This document shows, one piece after another, positions 9,460 through 18,576 of a stretch of DNA of 49,015 nt. The DNA is from an uncultured Bacteroidia bacterium. Its GTDB lineage: Bacteria; Bacteroidota; Bacteroidia; Bacteroidales; F082. Under the pieces are notes generated by a model that searched no databases, was not told the DNA's origin, and worked only from the letters and a program-made list of their open reading frames with translations. The DNA lies in the NCBI GenBank assembly GCA_913009755.1, contig CAJVWU010000021.1, positions 1 through 49,015 of the forward strand, written 5' to 3'. The stretch's first letter is position 1. Each line of letters opens with the position of its first letter. The position numbers and the translations under genes were made by a program.

Positions 9460-11733
9460 TCAATTTACTGAAGCACCTTCTGTTTCAGGTTGCAGCGTTT
9501 GTTCGATCCGTACCGGTTGGGGAACCGATTTATGTATCGTTAATTCATCCACCAGATTGCCTGCTCCGGCAAATTTATCAATAATAAACAGCACATACCG
9601 GATATCCACAACAATGGTGCGTTGCAATTTCGGAGCATAAGCAATGTTGCTGCTCATGGCTTCCCAGTTTCCATCGAAAGCCAGGCCGATCAGTTCACCT
9701 TTGGCGTTCATGACAGGCGACCCTGAATTGCCTCCTGTAATGTCGTTGTTGGTGAGGAAACAGACAACCATCGTTCCGTCGGCATCAGCATACGGGCCAT
9801 AATCTTTGGTTTCATACAATTCTTTTAATTTTTCAGGAACAATGAATTCGTCATTGTCCGGGTTTTCTTTTTGCATGACACCACTCAGGTGTGTTTTATA
9901 ATCATAATGAACAGCATCGGCCGGATAATAATCTTCTACCGTTCCGAACGAAAGCCTTAAGGTGGAATTGGCATCAGGATAAAATTTCTTGCCGGGCATC
10001 ATTTTTCGGATTGCCTGAACATACAATCGTTTATCCCTGCTGAGTTGATCACTGTTTTTCTTGTATTTTACCGAAGCGGCCATGATCTTTCCCATATATC
10101 CCTGCATTAGCTTGAATGCGGGGTCTTTATCAATGGCTTTTAAGTCGGGGTCATTCAGGAAAACAAGAGTCCGCTGCCGGTCGGAAAGAAATGATCCGGC
10201 AAAAACATAATCGGCATAAGCATTAAAATCCTCTTTGTGTTTTTTTACTTCTTTATCCAATACTTCCGGATGCAGTGTGTCGGGAACTTTATTATAATAA
10301 ATCTTTGTCATGGCGGAAAACACATCCCGGTCGGTTGCCATATCGTAATCTTTAAAATGTTCGAGGGCAGATTTTTTCAGGTCTTCCGCAACTTTTTTTA
10401 TCTGCGCTTCCTTTTTGATTTTTTTATCTTTATCCTTTTCTTTTTTGTACTGTTCCAATAGTCCCTGCAATCCACTGAAACTTTGAGCAAACTGTATAAT
10501 TCCCGAACCACCAATACCGGTTAAACTGGCATAAATCAATGGTCCGATGTCCGATGTCCTATTCTGATAAATGTCTGATATTTCCCGTAATACATCGCCA
10601 TATTTTTCCTCCCGCACGGGGTTATTTTCAACCCAGGTTTGAAATTTTTCCTCAAAAGCAATTTTTTGACCCACTACATTAAGGTCTTTAATGTCTTTTG
10701 ATTGTCCTATAAAATTTTTCCATCCGTTGGCAGTGGTAGCATATTGAGTGGCATATTTTATCTTTACATTTTTGTCGGCATCCATGTGTTTTTTCCAGAT
10801 ACTAAGCTTATCACCTAATACTTCGATCAATGGCGGATAATAATAATCGAGCCTGAACTGAACATCAGAAGCCGTTGCGTATCTGTCAGTACGGCCCGGG
10901 AAGCCCATGATCATGGTGAAATCACCTTTTTTGATCCCATTGAGTGATATAGAAAGATGATATTTTGGCTTCAGCGGAACATTATCCTTGCTGTATTCAG
11001 CCGGTGAACCGTCCGGCGCGGTATAAATCCTGAAAACGGAAAAATCACCGGTTTGGCGAGGCCACATCCAATTATCAGTATCCCCGCCAAATTTACCGAT
11101 GGAAGATGGGGGTGCGCCAACCAGCCTCACATCTTTGTAAACAATATAAACAAACATGTAATATTCGTTGCCCTGAAAAAAACTTTTGACGTTGACGTTG
11201 TATTTTCCTTTTTCCGAAGCTGCTTTTTTCAATCTGCCTGAAATTTTTCCAACAGCAGCACTTCTGGCGCTTTCTGTCATTGTATCGTTGAGGAATGGGA
11301 TAATGCTGTCGGTAACATCTGCCATACGGACCAGAATGGAAGCGGTAAGCCCTTCGTTGGGTAATTCCTCGTCGCGGTTTGTGGCCCAAAAACCTTCTTC
11401 CAGGTAATCGTTCGACACGGAACTGTGTTTTTGAATTGACTCGAAACCACAATGATAGTTTGTAAACATTAACCCCTGCGGGGAAACAATCTCGGCTGTA
11501 CAAAAATATCCCGATGGGTTTGGGCTGTCAGCCAGGCCCACAACAGCATCTTTCAGGCTGGCATGGTTTACACTGTAAATCTCGTCGGGTGTTAATTGCA
11601 AACCCAGCTTTTGCATGTCAATGTAATTCAGCCTGTCAATAAACATGGGCAACCACATGCCTTCATCAGCCAAAGCCCTGCCCAGGCCGGCAAACAGCAA
11701 GAGGGTTAATAACAAATAATTAATTTTTTTCAT
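9460..11733 (-). CDS. S46 family dipeptidyl-peptidase (DPP7-type)
   Basis: A secreted serine exopeptidase of 757 residues that removes dipeptides from the N-terminus of peptides in the periplasm. It has a signal peptide ending near ALADEG (about residue 21). The chymotrypsin-like triad is visible: H94 in TNYHCGFESIQ, an aspartate in the GGDTDNWMWPR block, and S670 in GGNSGSPV. The residue 18 positions after the serine is glycine (in FDGNWE). In the S46 family glycine here goes with a preference for hydrophobic P1 residues (DPP7), while arginine marks DPP11, which cuts after Asp/Glu. The M49-like peptidase gene lies 44 bases upstream on the same strand, suggesting a peptide-scavenging unit. 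Confidence 0.95.
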   Translation of the reverse strand: MKKINYLLLTLLLFAGLGRALADEGMWLPMFIDRLNYIDMQKLGLQLTPDEIYSVNHASLKDAVVGLADSPNPSGYFCTAEIVSPQGLMFTNYHCGFESIQKHSSVSNDYLEEGFWATNRDEELPNEGLTASILVRMADVTDSIIPFLNDTMTESARSAAVGKISGRLKKAASEKGKYNVNVKSFFQGNEYYMFVYIVYKDVRLVGAPPSSIGKFGGDTDNWMWPRQTGDFSVFRIYTAPDGSPAEYSKDNVPLKPKYHLSISLNGIKKGDFTMIMGFPGRTDRYATASDVQFRLDYYYPPLIEVLGDKLSIWKKHMDADKNVKIKYATQYATTANGWKNFIGQSKDIKDLNVVGQKIAFEEKFQTWVENNPVREEKYGDVLREISDIYQNRTSDIGPLIYASLTGIGGSGIIQFAQSFSGLQGLLEQYKKEKDKDKKIKKEAQIKKVAEDLKKSALEHFKDYDMATDRDVFSAMTKIYYNKVPDTLHPEVLDKEVKKHKEDFNAYADYVFAGSFLSDRQRTLVFLNDPDLKAIDKDPAFKLMQGYMGKIMAASVKYKKNSDQLSRDKRLYVQAIRKMMPGKKFYPDANSTLRLSFGTVEDYYPADAVHYDYKTHLSGVMQKENPDNDEFIVPEKLKELYETKDYGPYADADGTMVVCFLTNNDITGGNSGSPVMNAKGELIGLAFDGNWEAMSSNIAYAPKLQRTIVVDIRYVLFIIDKFAGAGNLVDELTIHKSVPQPVRIEQTLQPETEGASVN

Positions 11734-11777
11734 TTTTTAGATTTTATAAATTGGTTCTGTTTTAATATTCAAAATAT

Positions 11778-13430
11778 TTAGAGTCCGAGAACTTCTGGAC
11801 CCTGTTCAAAATAAATATCCGAAGGGATGCCGGCATCGTTCAGTCGTTGCAAATCAGCTTTTAACCGGGGCTTGATCACGCCATCGGTTTCTATCCATTT
11901 TTTGGCAGCTTCGTAATCGCCGTCTCCCTGAATTTTCAGGATTTTTTGAGTAAGCAGCGTAGAGGCTTCTTTCATTTTTTCCAGGTTAATGGAATAGGTT
12001 CCGTCCTGATTGCGGGTAAAAGCGCTATGTTCCAGAAAAAAGTTAAACCGTAACATATTGGCCATTCCATGGGCACTGGCCGCGCCGAAACGGACCGACC
12101 TGAAAATGCCTGCCAGGAAGGTCACGTAATTGTCCATCAGGTTGGTTTCGGTAAACTCCCCCATTTGATTCAGTTTGGTCACCAGGAACAATCCGAGGAT
12201 ATCTGCTTTCCCTTCTTCTATGGGGGAAAAGGTTTCCTTGAGTGCCTTGCGAACCCCGCCTTTACCATTGATTGTATTTTTAATTCCCATTCCATGGGCC
12301 ACCTCATGAAACATGGTGTTTGAAAAGAAGGCATTGAAAGTAACATTCTGTCGTTGACCGGGGCTGATCAGCAATTTTGAAATGGGAACCATGATGTGGT
12401 CGAATTTGGCCTTCATGGCATTTTTAAGCTGAAGCTTACGGGTTCCTTTTTCAAGCTGAACCCTTGAATCGTTTGGCAAATTGATGGCAATGGTTTTTCC
12501 GCCCATGTTGCAATCGCCGGCATAATACACAACATCATAAGCATTCAGGTCCACATCCGAACCGGGTTTTTCCTTTTTGTATTCGGGAGCTACCGGTAGT
12601 TCTGCTTGCAACTGCGGAAGGAACTGTGCATACTTTGCCAGTTTTTTACTCCACTCCACATCTTTGATCAGGATGAAAGATTCGTGGGCGGCTTTGTAGC
12701 CAAACAGCCTGTCCGTGTAATTTTCGATGGGGCCGATGACCAGATCAATGATGTTGTTTTTCATATCGAGCCAGGCCATATCGCTTTTGAAATAATCATC
12801 TGTCAGCAAAGCTTTAGCACGCAATTTAAGATAGCTGGCAAAACCTTCATCTTTTGCCAGGTCGGCCGCTTTGAGCAGTAAACCGGCAGCTTTTTCAGTT
12901 TGCTCCCTGAAGGCATCATGATACCAGACGGTAACCAGTTTACCCTCTTTATTACGGCGCAAAAGGGTATATAAACTCGTTTTGTCGGGGTTGTCCAGTT
13001 TTTCAAATTCTTCTTTGGTCATGTCGGCCGGATAGAACCTCGCACCGGGGGGCTTTGCACCATAGCCGGGGACAAATGGAACCAGGTTGTTTAATTCGTC
13101 CCAGGGGCCATAATTGATCATCGCATATTGTTCAACAACAGGGTTTTCGATTTTTGAAAAAAGTTTGTTTTTGTCTCCGAAATTTTCCTGCCAATAAATA
13201 TCGTCCATCTGGTCGGCGGCCAGAAATAACAATTTCAGCATCTTTTTCTGGTTTTCGCTCAATCCGGAAATATCAGCCGTTAATTTAACTTTTGCATATT
13301 TTGCAAAATCTTTAACGGGTTCTGTTTGAACCGGTTTTTGATTCTCTTGTTTTTTTGTTTCGTTTTTACAACCTGCCATTAAAAAAATAAAGGAGAAGGC
13401 TAACAAGGACAAAGTAATTTTTCGTATCAT
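11778..13430 (-). CDS. Zn-dependent M49-like peptidase lipoprotein
   Basis: A protein of 550 residues with a lipoprotein signal peptide (LMAGC, cysteine 21), so it is anchored in an envelope membrane. Zinc-binding residues are H375, E376 and H379 in MFHEVAHGMG, with a downstream EEGKAD block (405-410) resembling the EECRAE motif of peptidase family M49 (dipeptidyl-peptidase III). Classic DPP III has the longer HExxxH motif; here it is HExxH. Large parts of the N-terminal half are helical and resemble the M49 architecture. It precedes the S46 peptidase by 44 bases on the same strand. Exact specificity is not readable; it could be a dipeptidyl-peptidase or another zinc hydrolase. Confidence 0.75.
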   Translation of the reverse strand: MIRKITLSLLAFSFIFLMAGCKNETKKQENQKPVQTEPVKDFAKYAKVKLTADISGLSENQKKMLKLLFLAADQMDDIYWQENFGDKNKLFSKIENPVVEQYAMINYGPWDELNNLVPFVPGYGAKPPGARFYPADMTKEEFEKLDNPDKTSLYTLLRRNKEGKLVTVWYHDAFREQTEKAAGLLLKAADLAKDEGFASYLKLRAKALLTDDYFKSDMAWLDMKNNIIDLVIGPIENYTDRLFGYKAAHESFILIKDVEWSKKLAKYAQFLPQLQAELPVAPEYKKEKPGSDVDLNAYDVVYYAGDCNMGGKTIAINLPNDSRVQLEKGTRKLQLKNAMKAKFDHIMVPISKLLISPGQRQNVTFNAFFSNTMFHEVAHGMGIKNTINGKGGVRKALKETFSPIEEGKADILGLFLVTKLNQMGEFTETNLMDNYVTFLAGIFRSVRFGAASAHGMANMLRFNFFLEHSAFTRNQDGTYSINLEKMKEASTLLTQKILKIQGDGDYEAAKKWIETDGVIKPRLKADLQRLNDAGIPSDIYFEQGPEVLGL

Positions 13431-14058
13431 TTTAAAAAAATTTCATTGGTTAATTTCAGGGCACGAAAATAAGAATTAAACTGAAGCTATCCTGATGTTT
13501 GCCTTGATTTACAATGTTGAAATCAATAAAAAACGTTTTTTTAACATGAATTCATTCAGGAACGAAACGACTTTTCAAGTTGTTTGTTAAAAGAGTGAAT
13601 ACCTCAATGAAAAACTGAAATCGTAGGCAATCCCATTGGCTATGTATCTGATTGTTGCATTTACAGGAAATGGAATGTTATCGTTTGTTCCCAATAAATT
13701 GTTTATGGTTTGACCGGAATAAGAAACGCTGTTCCAAAAAGGTGTCGGAACCAGGTTGTCAAAATCTTTTATATAATAAAAACAATAGCTGTTTTTTCAT
13801 AATGTTGCGGTTTTTGATGTCGGTGAAATAGTGCAACTTTTATGCCATGATACAGGTTAACAGCCTGGTATTGGAATTTATCATTTGTGACTAAATTGAT
13901 CAAGGTTTTTGCCAAACAATATAACTGCCTGCCTGATCTGGTTTCGTTATCCATCATGATAGCCCTGGCCATCAGTGCCGTCAGCGTCAGTTCGTTGTTT
14001 GTTTTCTGTTGCTGAAACAGATAAGATGTTTATGAAGTCACTTTATGTGAGGGATGTG
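13431..14058. other. Degenerate region between two leftward genes
   Basis: This 628-bp stretch holds no intact recognisable gene. It contains the C-terminal remnant of an outer-membrane protein (13587-13796, minus strand) and, further upstream on that strand, a second open stretch in another frame (13769-13972, 67 codons from an ATG) that I do not recognise. The picture is one of a decayed gene or genes. Confidence 0.6.
13587..13796 (-). pseudogene. C-terminal remnant of an outer-membrane beta-barrel protein
   Basis: About 69 codons are open on the minus strand, from a TGA at 13797-13799 to a TAA at 13587, with no ATG. The translation includes DFDNLVPTPFWNSV and ends in NGIAYDFSFSLRYSLF, an alternating aromatic pattern with a final phenylalanine, as in the last strand of outer-membrane barrels. 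It lacks a start and the rest of a barrel, so it is best read as a gene fragment. The family was not identified. Confidence 0.5.
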
Positions 14059-15936
14059 TTACAATAGTTGGGCTATGGCATGTTTTTCCCGAAAGGATGC
14101 CTTTGGCAAATGACGTTTATTTTCTGTTTTAATGGTTACCGCTATATTTTCCAATTTTAAATTTAGAAGATGTAACGTTTTATAATTAGCGTCCAAATCA
14201 TTTAGGATACCGGCTTTGGTATCTTCAAATATGTTATTCAAATCACTAAATAAACCGTAATAATAATTAATCCCTTCTTTTAGGTTCTTTACAAAAGTTA
14301 AAAGATACTTTTCTTGTTTGTTTGTCATAGAGATTCTTGTTTCCTCTATTTTATTTTTTAGAAAATCAATATAAATTTTCAGTTCTTTTACAAACATATT
14401 CGGGCGATCAGTTCTTGAGATCATATTTGATCTTCCGTAAATATGATCAGTAATTTCTTTTAAGCTCATTATTTTGGAGAAATATGCCATGTTTGGACCC
14501 GGGCAAACTGAAACCCCATCTCCTTCAACCTGGGTTCCTAAATTGTTTGCCAACAAAGCAGATGCCCCTAAACCGGTACAAACGCACGTTTTTTCAACAA
14601 TTTTATCATATTCAGTTTGATAATGCTCAGGGGAGAGCTTTTCTTTTTCCAGTTCTTTTAATTTTAGATATTGGTATTGCCGTGAAGCGGTACAAATGCT
14701 TTTTTCTGTAAACTCTTTATTTAATGCCGCATATCTCTTCGGACAAGAACTGCCGGGTCTTCCTTTCACAATTAATGATAATTTTTCAATATCTTTGGTA
14801 TTGCCTTTAAGACTATTGAAAGGAACACCTAAGGGGGAAATATTGCTTAAATATAAATCATCTTCTGTAGCTTCAATCAATTTATTCAGTGTAGCATCAT
14901 CAACTGTTGTTGCTTCAGGCACCAAAAGAAAAGGAGTGCCCCATCCTACCGAATCAACCTGATAATGATCAATTAGAAATTGATGTTCTTCAGCTACGCC
15001 AACACCACCCTGGGCAGTAATTTTTAACGGTAGTTCTGTTTTAGGCACCGAACGATTTTTGTTGGAAAGCGCCCGTACCATGATTTCGTGAATTGATTGG
15101 ATCAGTTCTTTTCGGTTATCCCTGAATTCGGCTAATACAGGTCCCAGTAAATATCCATCGGATGCAAAAGCATGTCCTCCGCAATTAAGTCCTGATTCAA
15201 TTCTGTATTCTGAAACCCACAGCCCTTTTTTGGCCAGAAATTTACCTTGGATCAAAGCCGACCTGTAATCACTGACTTTTAAAACAATTTTCTTTTTTAT
15301 TTTCCCGTTTTCATCGGGGTAAAAATCCTCAAACTGCTCTAAATAGCCATACAATCTGGGGTTCATTCCTGCCGAAAGTATGATGGAGGATTTTAAATCG
15401 CTATCCGCATATCCCCTGAGTGCAGCATGGGCATCATTGTATTCTATGGGTAATTTTTCTTCCTTAATGTAGTTTTCCTTATCAAGTTTGGTCATTATAT
15501 TTACATCTATACTGCCCATTGATAAGTTGTCGTTTATCCAGTTTTTAATTTTGTTCAGATCAAAATATTCTGCCGTTAAACTCCTGAATTCTTGTTTTAT
15601 GGTTGAAGTGTCAGGTAGCATATTAAAATATTCCTTAATCTCATTACCTTTCTCAATGGTGGCATTTTTAAATTCTTCAAATTTCATTTTTGCCAGGTCG
15701 TTTATCAGGTTCAGATAGAAAGTAATCCTTTTGGCCCTGAAATCTTCTGTTTTTTCAGTAATTTCATCGTATGGAATATCAAATTTTTCACAATACATTT
15801 TTCTCAGCTTTTCAAGAAGAATGTCATCAACTAAGGAAATAACAGAATCAATTCCGTATTGGGAAACCTTTAACGGGGTATCAATCGTAAATCCGATTCC
15901 CATAACGGGAATATGAAATGAATGCGTATTTGTCAT
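14059..15936 (-). CDS. Unknown protein with nitronate monooxygenase/glutamate synthase-like TIM-barrel motifs
   Basis: A protein of 625 residues that I cannot assign to a characterised enzyme. Its blocks resemble FMN-dependent TIM-barrel oxidoreductases (nitronate monooxygenase, FabK, glutamate synthase): PVMGIGFTIDTPL near the N-terminus (10-22), LNCGGHAF (250-257), TAQGGVGVAEEH (307-318) and VGWGTPFLLVPEAT (330-343). The segment 395-485 carries cysteines at 398, 415, 451, 453 and 478 within SSCPKRYAAL, SICTASRQYQ, CVCTGLGAS and VSVCPGPNM, which could bind a metal or an iron-sulfur cluster. The last 110 residues are helical and probably coiled. There is no signal peptide or membrane segment. 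It stands alone, with a possible -7 element upstream (16014-16021). A flavin-dependent redox role is inference. Confidence 0.6.
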   Translation of the reverse strand: MTNTHSFHIPVMGIGFTIDTPLKVSQYGIDSVISLVDDILLEKLRKMYCEKFDIPYDEITEKTEDFRAKRITFYLNLINDLAKMKFEEFKNATIEKGNEIKEYFNMLPDTSTIKQEFRSLTAEYFDLNKIKNWINDNLSMGSIDVNIMTKLDKENYIKEEKLPIEYNDAHAALRGYADSDLKSSIILSAGMNPRLYGYLEQFEDFYPDENGKIKKKIVLKVSDYRSALIQGKFLAKKGLWVSEYRIESGLNCGGHAFASDGYLLGPVLAEFRDNRKELIQSIHEIMVRALSNKNRSVPKTELPLKITAQGGVGVAEEHQFLIDHYQVDSVGWGTPFLLVPEATTVDDATLNKLIEATEDDLYLSNISPLGVPFNSLKGNTKDIEKLSLIVKGRPGSSCPKRYAALNKEFTEKSICTASRQYQYLKLKELEKEKLSPEHYQTEYDKIVEKTCVCTGLGASALLANNLGTQVEGDGVSVCPGPNMAYFSKIMSLKEITDHIYGRSNMISRTDRPNMFVKELKIYIDFLKNKIEETRISMTNKQEKYLLTFVKNLKEGINYYYGLFSDLNNIFEDTKAGILNDLDANYKTLHLLNLKLENIAVTIKTENKRHLPKASFREKHAIAQLL

Positions 15937-16013
15937 GTTTTATGTTAAATATTTGCTACTGTTTAACTTAGACCCGTTTTAATGGGGCTTGTTTTTGTAT
16001 GTGCCCTGAATTG

Positions 16014-16021
16014 CAAAAATA
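16014..16021 (-). promoter_or_regulatory. Putative -7 element of the 625-residue flavoprotein-like gene
   Basis: On the minus strand TATTTTTG fits TAnnTTTG and lies 77 bases before the ATG at 15936. No matching -33 TTTG was found at the expected spacing. Confidence 0.35.
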
Positions 16022-16186
16022 GTTCTTTTTAGCATGTCACAGAAGTGTGCAATGCATTTAATGTTTCAATTAAATTTATCTCGATCGTCTTTTGTAATTT
16101 CAGGACTGCTGACCTTTATATTTGAAAGGAATTCAGGATTGCCGGCCATATTGCATGGGGAAAAAATATCCAAAGCGATGGAAACA

Positions 16187-17266
16187 CTATGATGGTTTCC
16201 TGATCTTATCACTTTTGTCCAGTCCGGAAATTACCTGTATGTTGATGCCGTCGGACAAACCGGTTTTGATGATCCGTTTTTCAAACTGTTGTTCACCGGT
16301 TTCAACTTCAACATAAGTGGTATCGTTTTCAAACATCAGCAGGCTTTCGGGAATGACCATGACACTGTCGGCACGATCAAGGACAATGTCGGCATTGGCA
16401 CTGTATCCGGCACGGATAAACCGGTTTTCTTTCAGGTTAACATTTGCTTCTATCTCAAATTGAATGGCGCCGTTTTCTTCCACCCCTTTTGGGGAAATCT
16501 TCGTTAGCGTGGCATCAAATTTTGTGTCGTCAATGGCACCGATGGAAAGGATCAGGTTCATCTTTTCATGAATTTTCCCCACTTCCGTTTCATCAATCTT
16601 GCCTTTGAAGATCATGTCGTTCATGTCGGCAACAGTGGCAATGGTGGTTCCGGCGTTGAAGTTGTTCGACTCGATAACCTGGTTACCTGTCTCAACGGGC
16701 ACATCCAGTACCATTCCCGATATGGTTGAACGTACAAGGGTGTTTGTCGGCGCACCTGATTTTTTTATCTGCCCTTCCCTGATCAGTTCCAGGGTCTCTT
16801 CTGCGGTTTTCAGCTCCTCCTGTGCCGTTTGATAAGCTATTTCATACGACTCGAAATCGGCTTTGGCTATCACCCCTTTTTCCAGCAAACTGAACTGTCG
16901 GTCATAATTACGTTTGGCATCTTTCAGATTGATTTTTGCTTTTTCAATCCGCGATTTGGCATTATTCAGGTTAATCATATCCGGTATGATACGGATTTTG
17001 GCGATGAGGTCGCCTTTTTTTACCATATCCCCCTCTTCCACATACAACTCGTCAACAATTCCGCTGACAACCGGCTTGATCTCAATTTCCTTCCGGGGGA
17101 CTATTGAACCTGTGGCCACCGTTTTTTTAATTACATCCGTATAAAACGGCGTTTCAGTTTCATAAACTACCGGTTTTTCTTTCGACTTGGCCCAAAGAAA
17201 ATACAAAGTATATCCAAATACACCAAGAATGATGACAAGGCCTGAAATTTTAAAAAATGTTTTCAT
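16187..17266 (-). CDS. HlyD/MacA-like periplasmic adaptor of an ABC export system
   Basis: A membrane-fusion protein of 359 residues with one N-terminal membrane helix (about 6-25). A lipoyl-like half (VVSGIVDELYVEEGDMVKKG), a coiled-coil hairpin rich in Lys, Ala and Glu (about 83-140), and the second lipoyl half (RSTISGMVLDVPVETGNQV) appear in order, followed by beta-barrel and membrane-proximal domains. Such adaptors connect inner-membrane MacB-like permeases with a TolC-type channel. It is the last gene of the leftward operon, 29 bases after the second permease. No TolC gene is present, so the outer-membrane channel must be encoded elsewhere. A 40-codon open stretch in another frame follows the stop. 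Confidence 0.9.
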   Translation of the reverse strand: MKTFFKISGLVIILGVFGYTLYFLWAKSKEKPVVYETETPFYTDVIKKTVATGSIVPRKEIEIKPVVSGIVDELYVEEGDMVKKGDLIAKIRIIPDMINLNNAKSRIEKAKINLKDAKRNYDRQFSLLEKGVIAKADFESYEIAYQTAQEELKTAEETLELIREGQIKKSGAPTNTLVRSTISGMVLDVPVETGNQVIESNNFNAGTTIATVADMNDMIFKGKIDETEVGKIHEKMNLILSIGAIDDTKFDATLTKISPKGVEENGAIQFEIEANVNLKENRFIRAGYSANADIVLDRADSVMVIPESLLMFENDTTYVEVETGEQQFEKRIIKTGLSDGINIQVISGLDKSDKIRKPS

Positions 17267-17295
17267 GATCAGTTTTTTTTATCGTTTTTCTTTTA

Positions 17296-18564
17296 TTATT
17301 CATCTCTTAATGCATCCACGGGTTTAATGCTCACCGCCCGTTTTGCCGGTATCATTCCTGCAAAAATCCCGGCAATGATCAGGATAACCAATGCCGTTAT
17401 GCCTACTGAGAAATTAATCCCGGGATGCAGAAAAAACCGGTTGTCAGCCCCGCTGTTTTGCATGGCATTATCAAGCAATCCCAATGCACCCACGCCCATT
17501 ACCAGCCCGAAATAACCGGCCATTGTAGTAAGAAAAACCGACTCGAGGATCACCTGGCTGATGATATTTAACGGCGTGGCGCCCAGGGCGCGTTTTACCC
17601 CGATTTCTTTGGTTCTTTCTTTAATAATGATCAGCATGATGTTGGAAACACCAATAATGCCGGCAAGCAATGTCCCGATGCCCACAATCCATATCAGCCC
17701 GTCAATACCGTTGAAGAGCCCTTGCATTTTGTTGAATTCCTTTTCTACATTAAAATGCCCGATGGCCTGGTTGTCGTCAGGATGAACTTTGTGGCGTTGT
17801 TTCATCAGTTTTATTACCTTTTTTTCGGTTACTGAAGCTGATATTCCTTTTTTGGATGTGATGGCATACCAAAAAACAGCATCGCCGTAATTATAGGTTT
17901 TTTGCATGGTTGAAAAGGGAAGAAAAATACTGTTGGCATCCCGGTCGGCTTCACCACCATTCTTTTTTGATTTGAATGTGCCGACAACATTAAAATAAAC
18001 ACCCTGTATTTTGATATATTCACCAATAGGGTTTTCTTCCTCTTTGAACAAAGCATCAACTACTCCGTTGCCAATGACCGCAATTTTTCGCATATCGGTT
18101 ATATCTTTTTGATTGACGAACCGTCCCTTTGTAATTGTAACAGGGTCAATATCCATGAAATCAGGGTAATCACCATAGATGTTGAATGCCCCCGTTTCTT
18201 TACCCCTGACCACATTACTGGCACCACGGTATCCACCGGCCTGAATACGCGGAGCCAGTGTTTTTACTTCAGGAACATTTTCACGTATGGCTTTTGTATC
18301 CTGGTTGTTGAAATTAAAGCTTCGTCCTCTTTTAAATCCTTTATAGGGCATTGAGGTCCGTTGTGTCCACATAAAAAAGCTGTTGGTGGCAAAATCGCCC
18401 CAGCCGTTGTATGCGGCATTTTTCAAACCGTTACCGGAACCCAACATCAGAACAAGCATGAAGATACCCCAGAAAACCCCGAATGCGGTAAAGAAAGTCC
18501 GCACTTTGTTTTTCTTCAAAGCGCTGAATATTTCATGCCAGTTATCCGCGTCAAAAATTTTCAT
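17296..18564 (-). CDS. MacB-like ABC transporter permease (second copy)
   Basis: A 422-residue permease with the FtsX/MacB layout: one N-terminal membrane helix (KVRTFFTAFGVFWGIFMLVL), a periplasmic domain of about 230 residues, and three C-terminal helices ending in the cytoplasmic block PAKRAVSIKPVDALRDE. The motif RTKEIGVKRALGATP precedes the third helix, as in all MacB-type permeases. Its N-terminal region shares the TSMPYKG stretch with the neighbouring 411-residue permease, showing a tandem duplication within the operon. The two probably pair as a heterodimer driven by the single ATPase gene. The substrate is unknown; efflux of antimicrobials, lipids or peptides are the usual roles. Confidence 0.92.
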   Translation of the reverse strand: MKIFDADNWHEIFSALKKNKVRTFFTAFGVFWGIFMLVLMLGSGNGLKNAAYNGWGDFATNSFFMWTQRTSMPYKGFKRGRSFNFNNQDTKAIRENVPEVKTLAPRIQAGGYRGASNVVRGKETGAFNIYGDYPDFMDIDPVTITKGRFVNQKDITDMRKIAVIGNGVVDALFKEEENPIGEYIKIQGVYFNVVGTFKSKKNGGEADRDANSIFLPFSTMQKTYNYGDAVFWYAITSKKGISASVTEKKVIKLMKQRHKVHPDDNQAIGHFNVEKEFNKMQGLFNGIDGLIWIVGIGTLLAGIIGVSNIMLIIIKERTKEIGVKRALGATPLNIISQVILESVFLTTMAGYFGLVMGVGALGLLDNAMQNSGADNRFFLHPGINFSVGITALVILIIAGIFAGMIPAKRAVSIKPVDALRDE

Positions 18565-18576
18565 CGTTTATAATAT

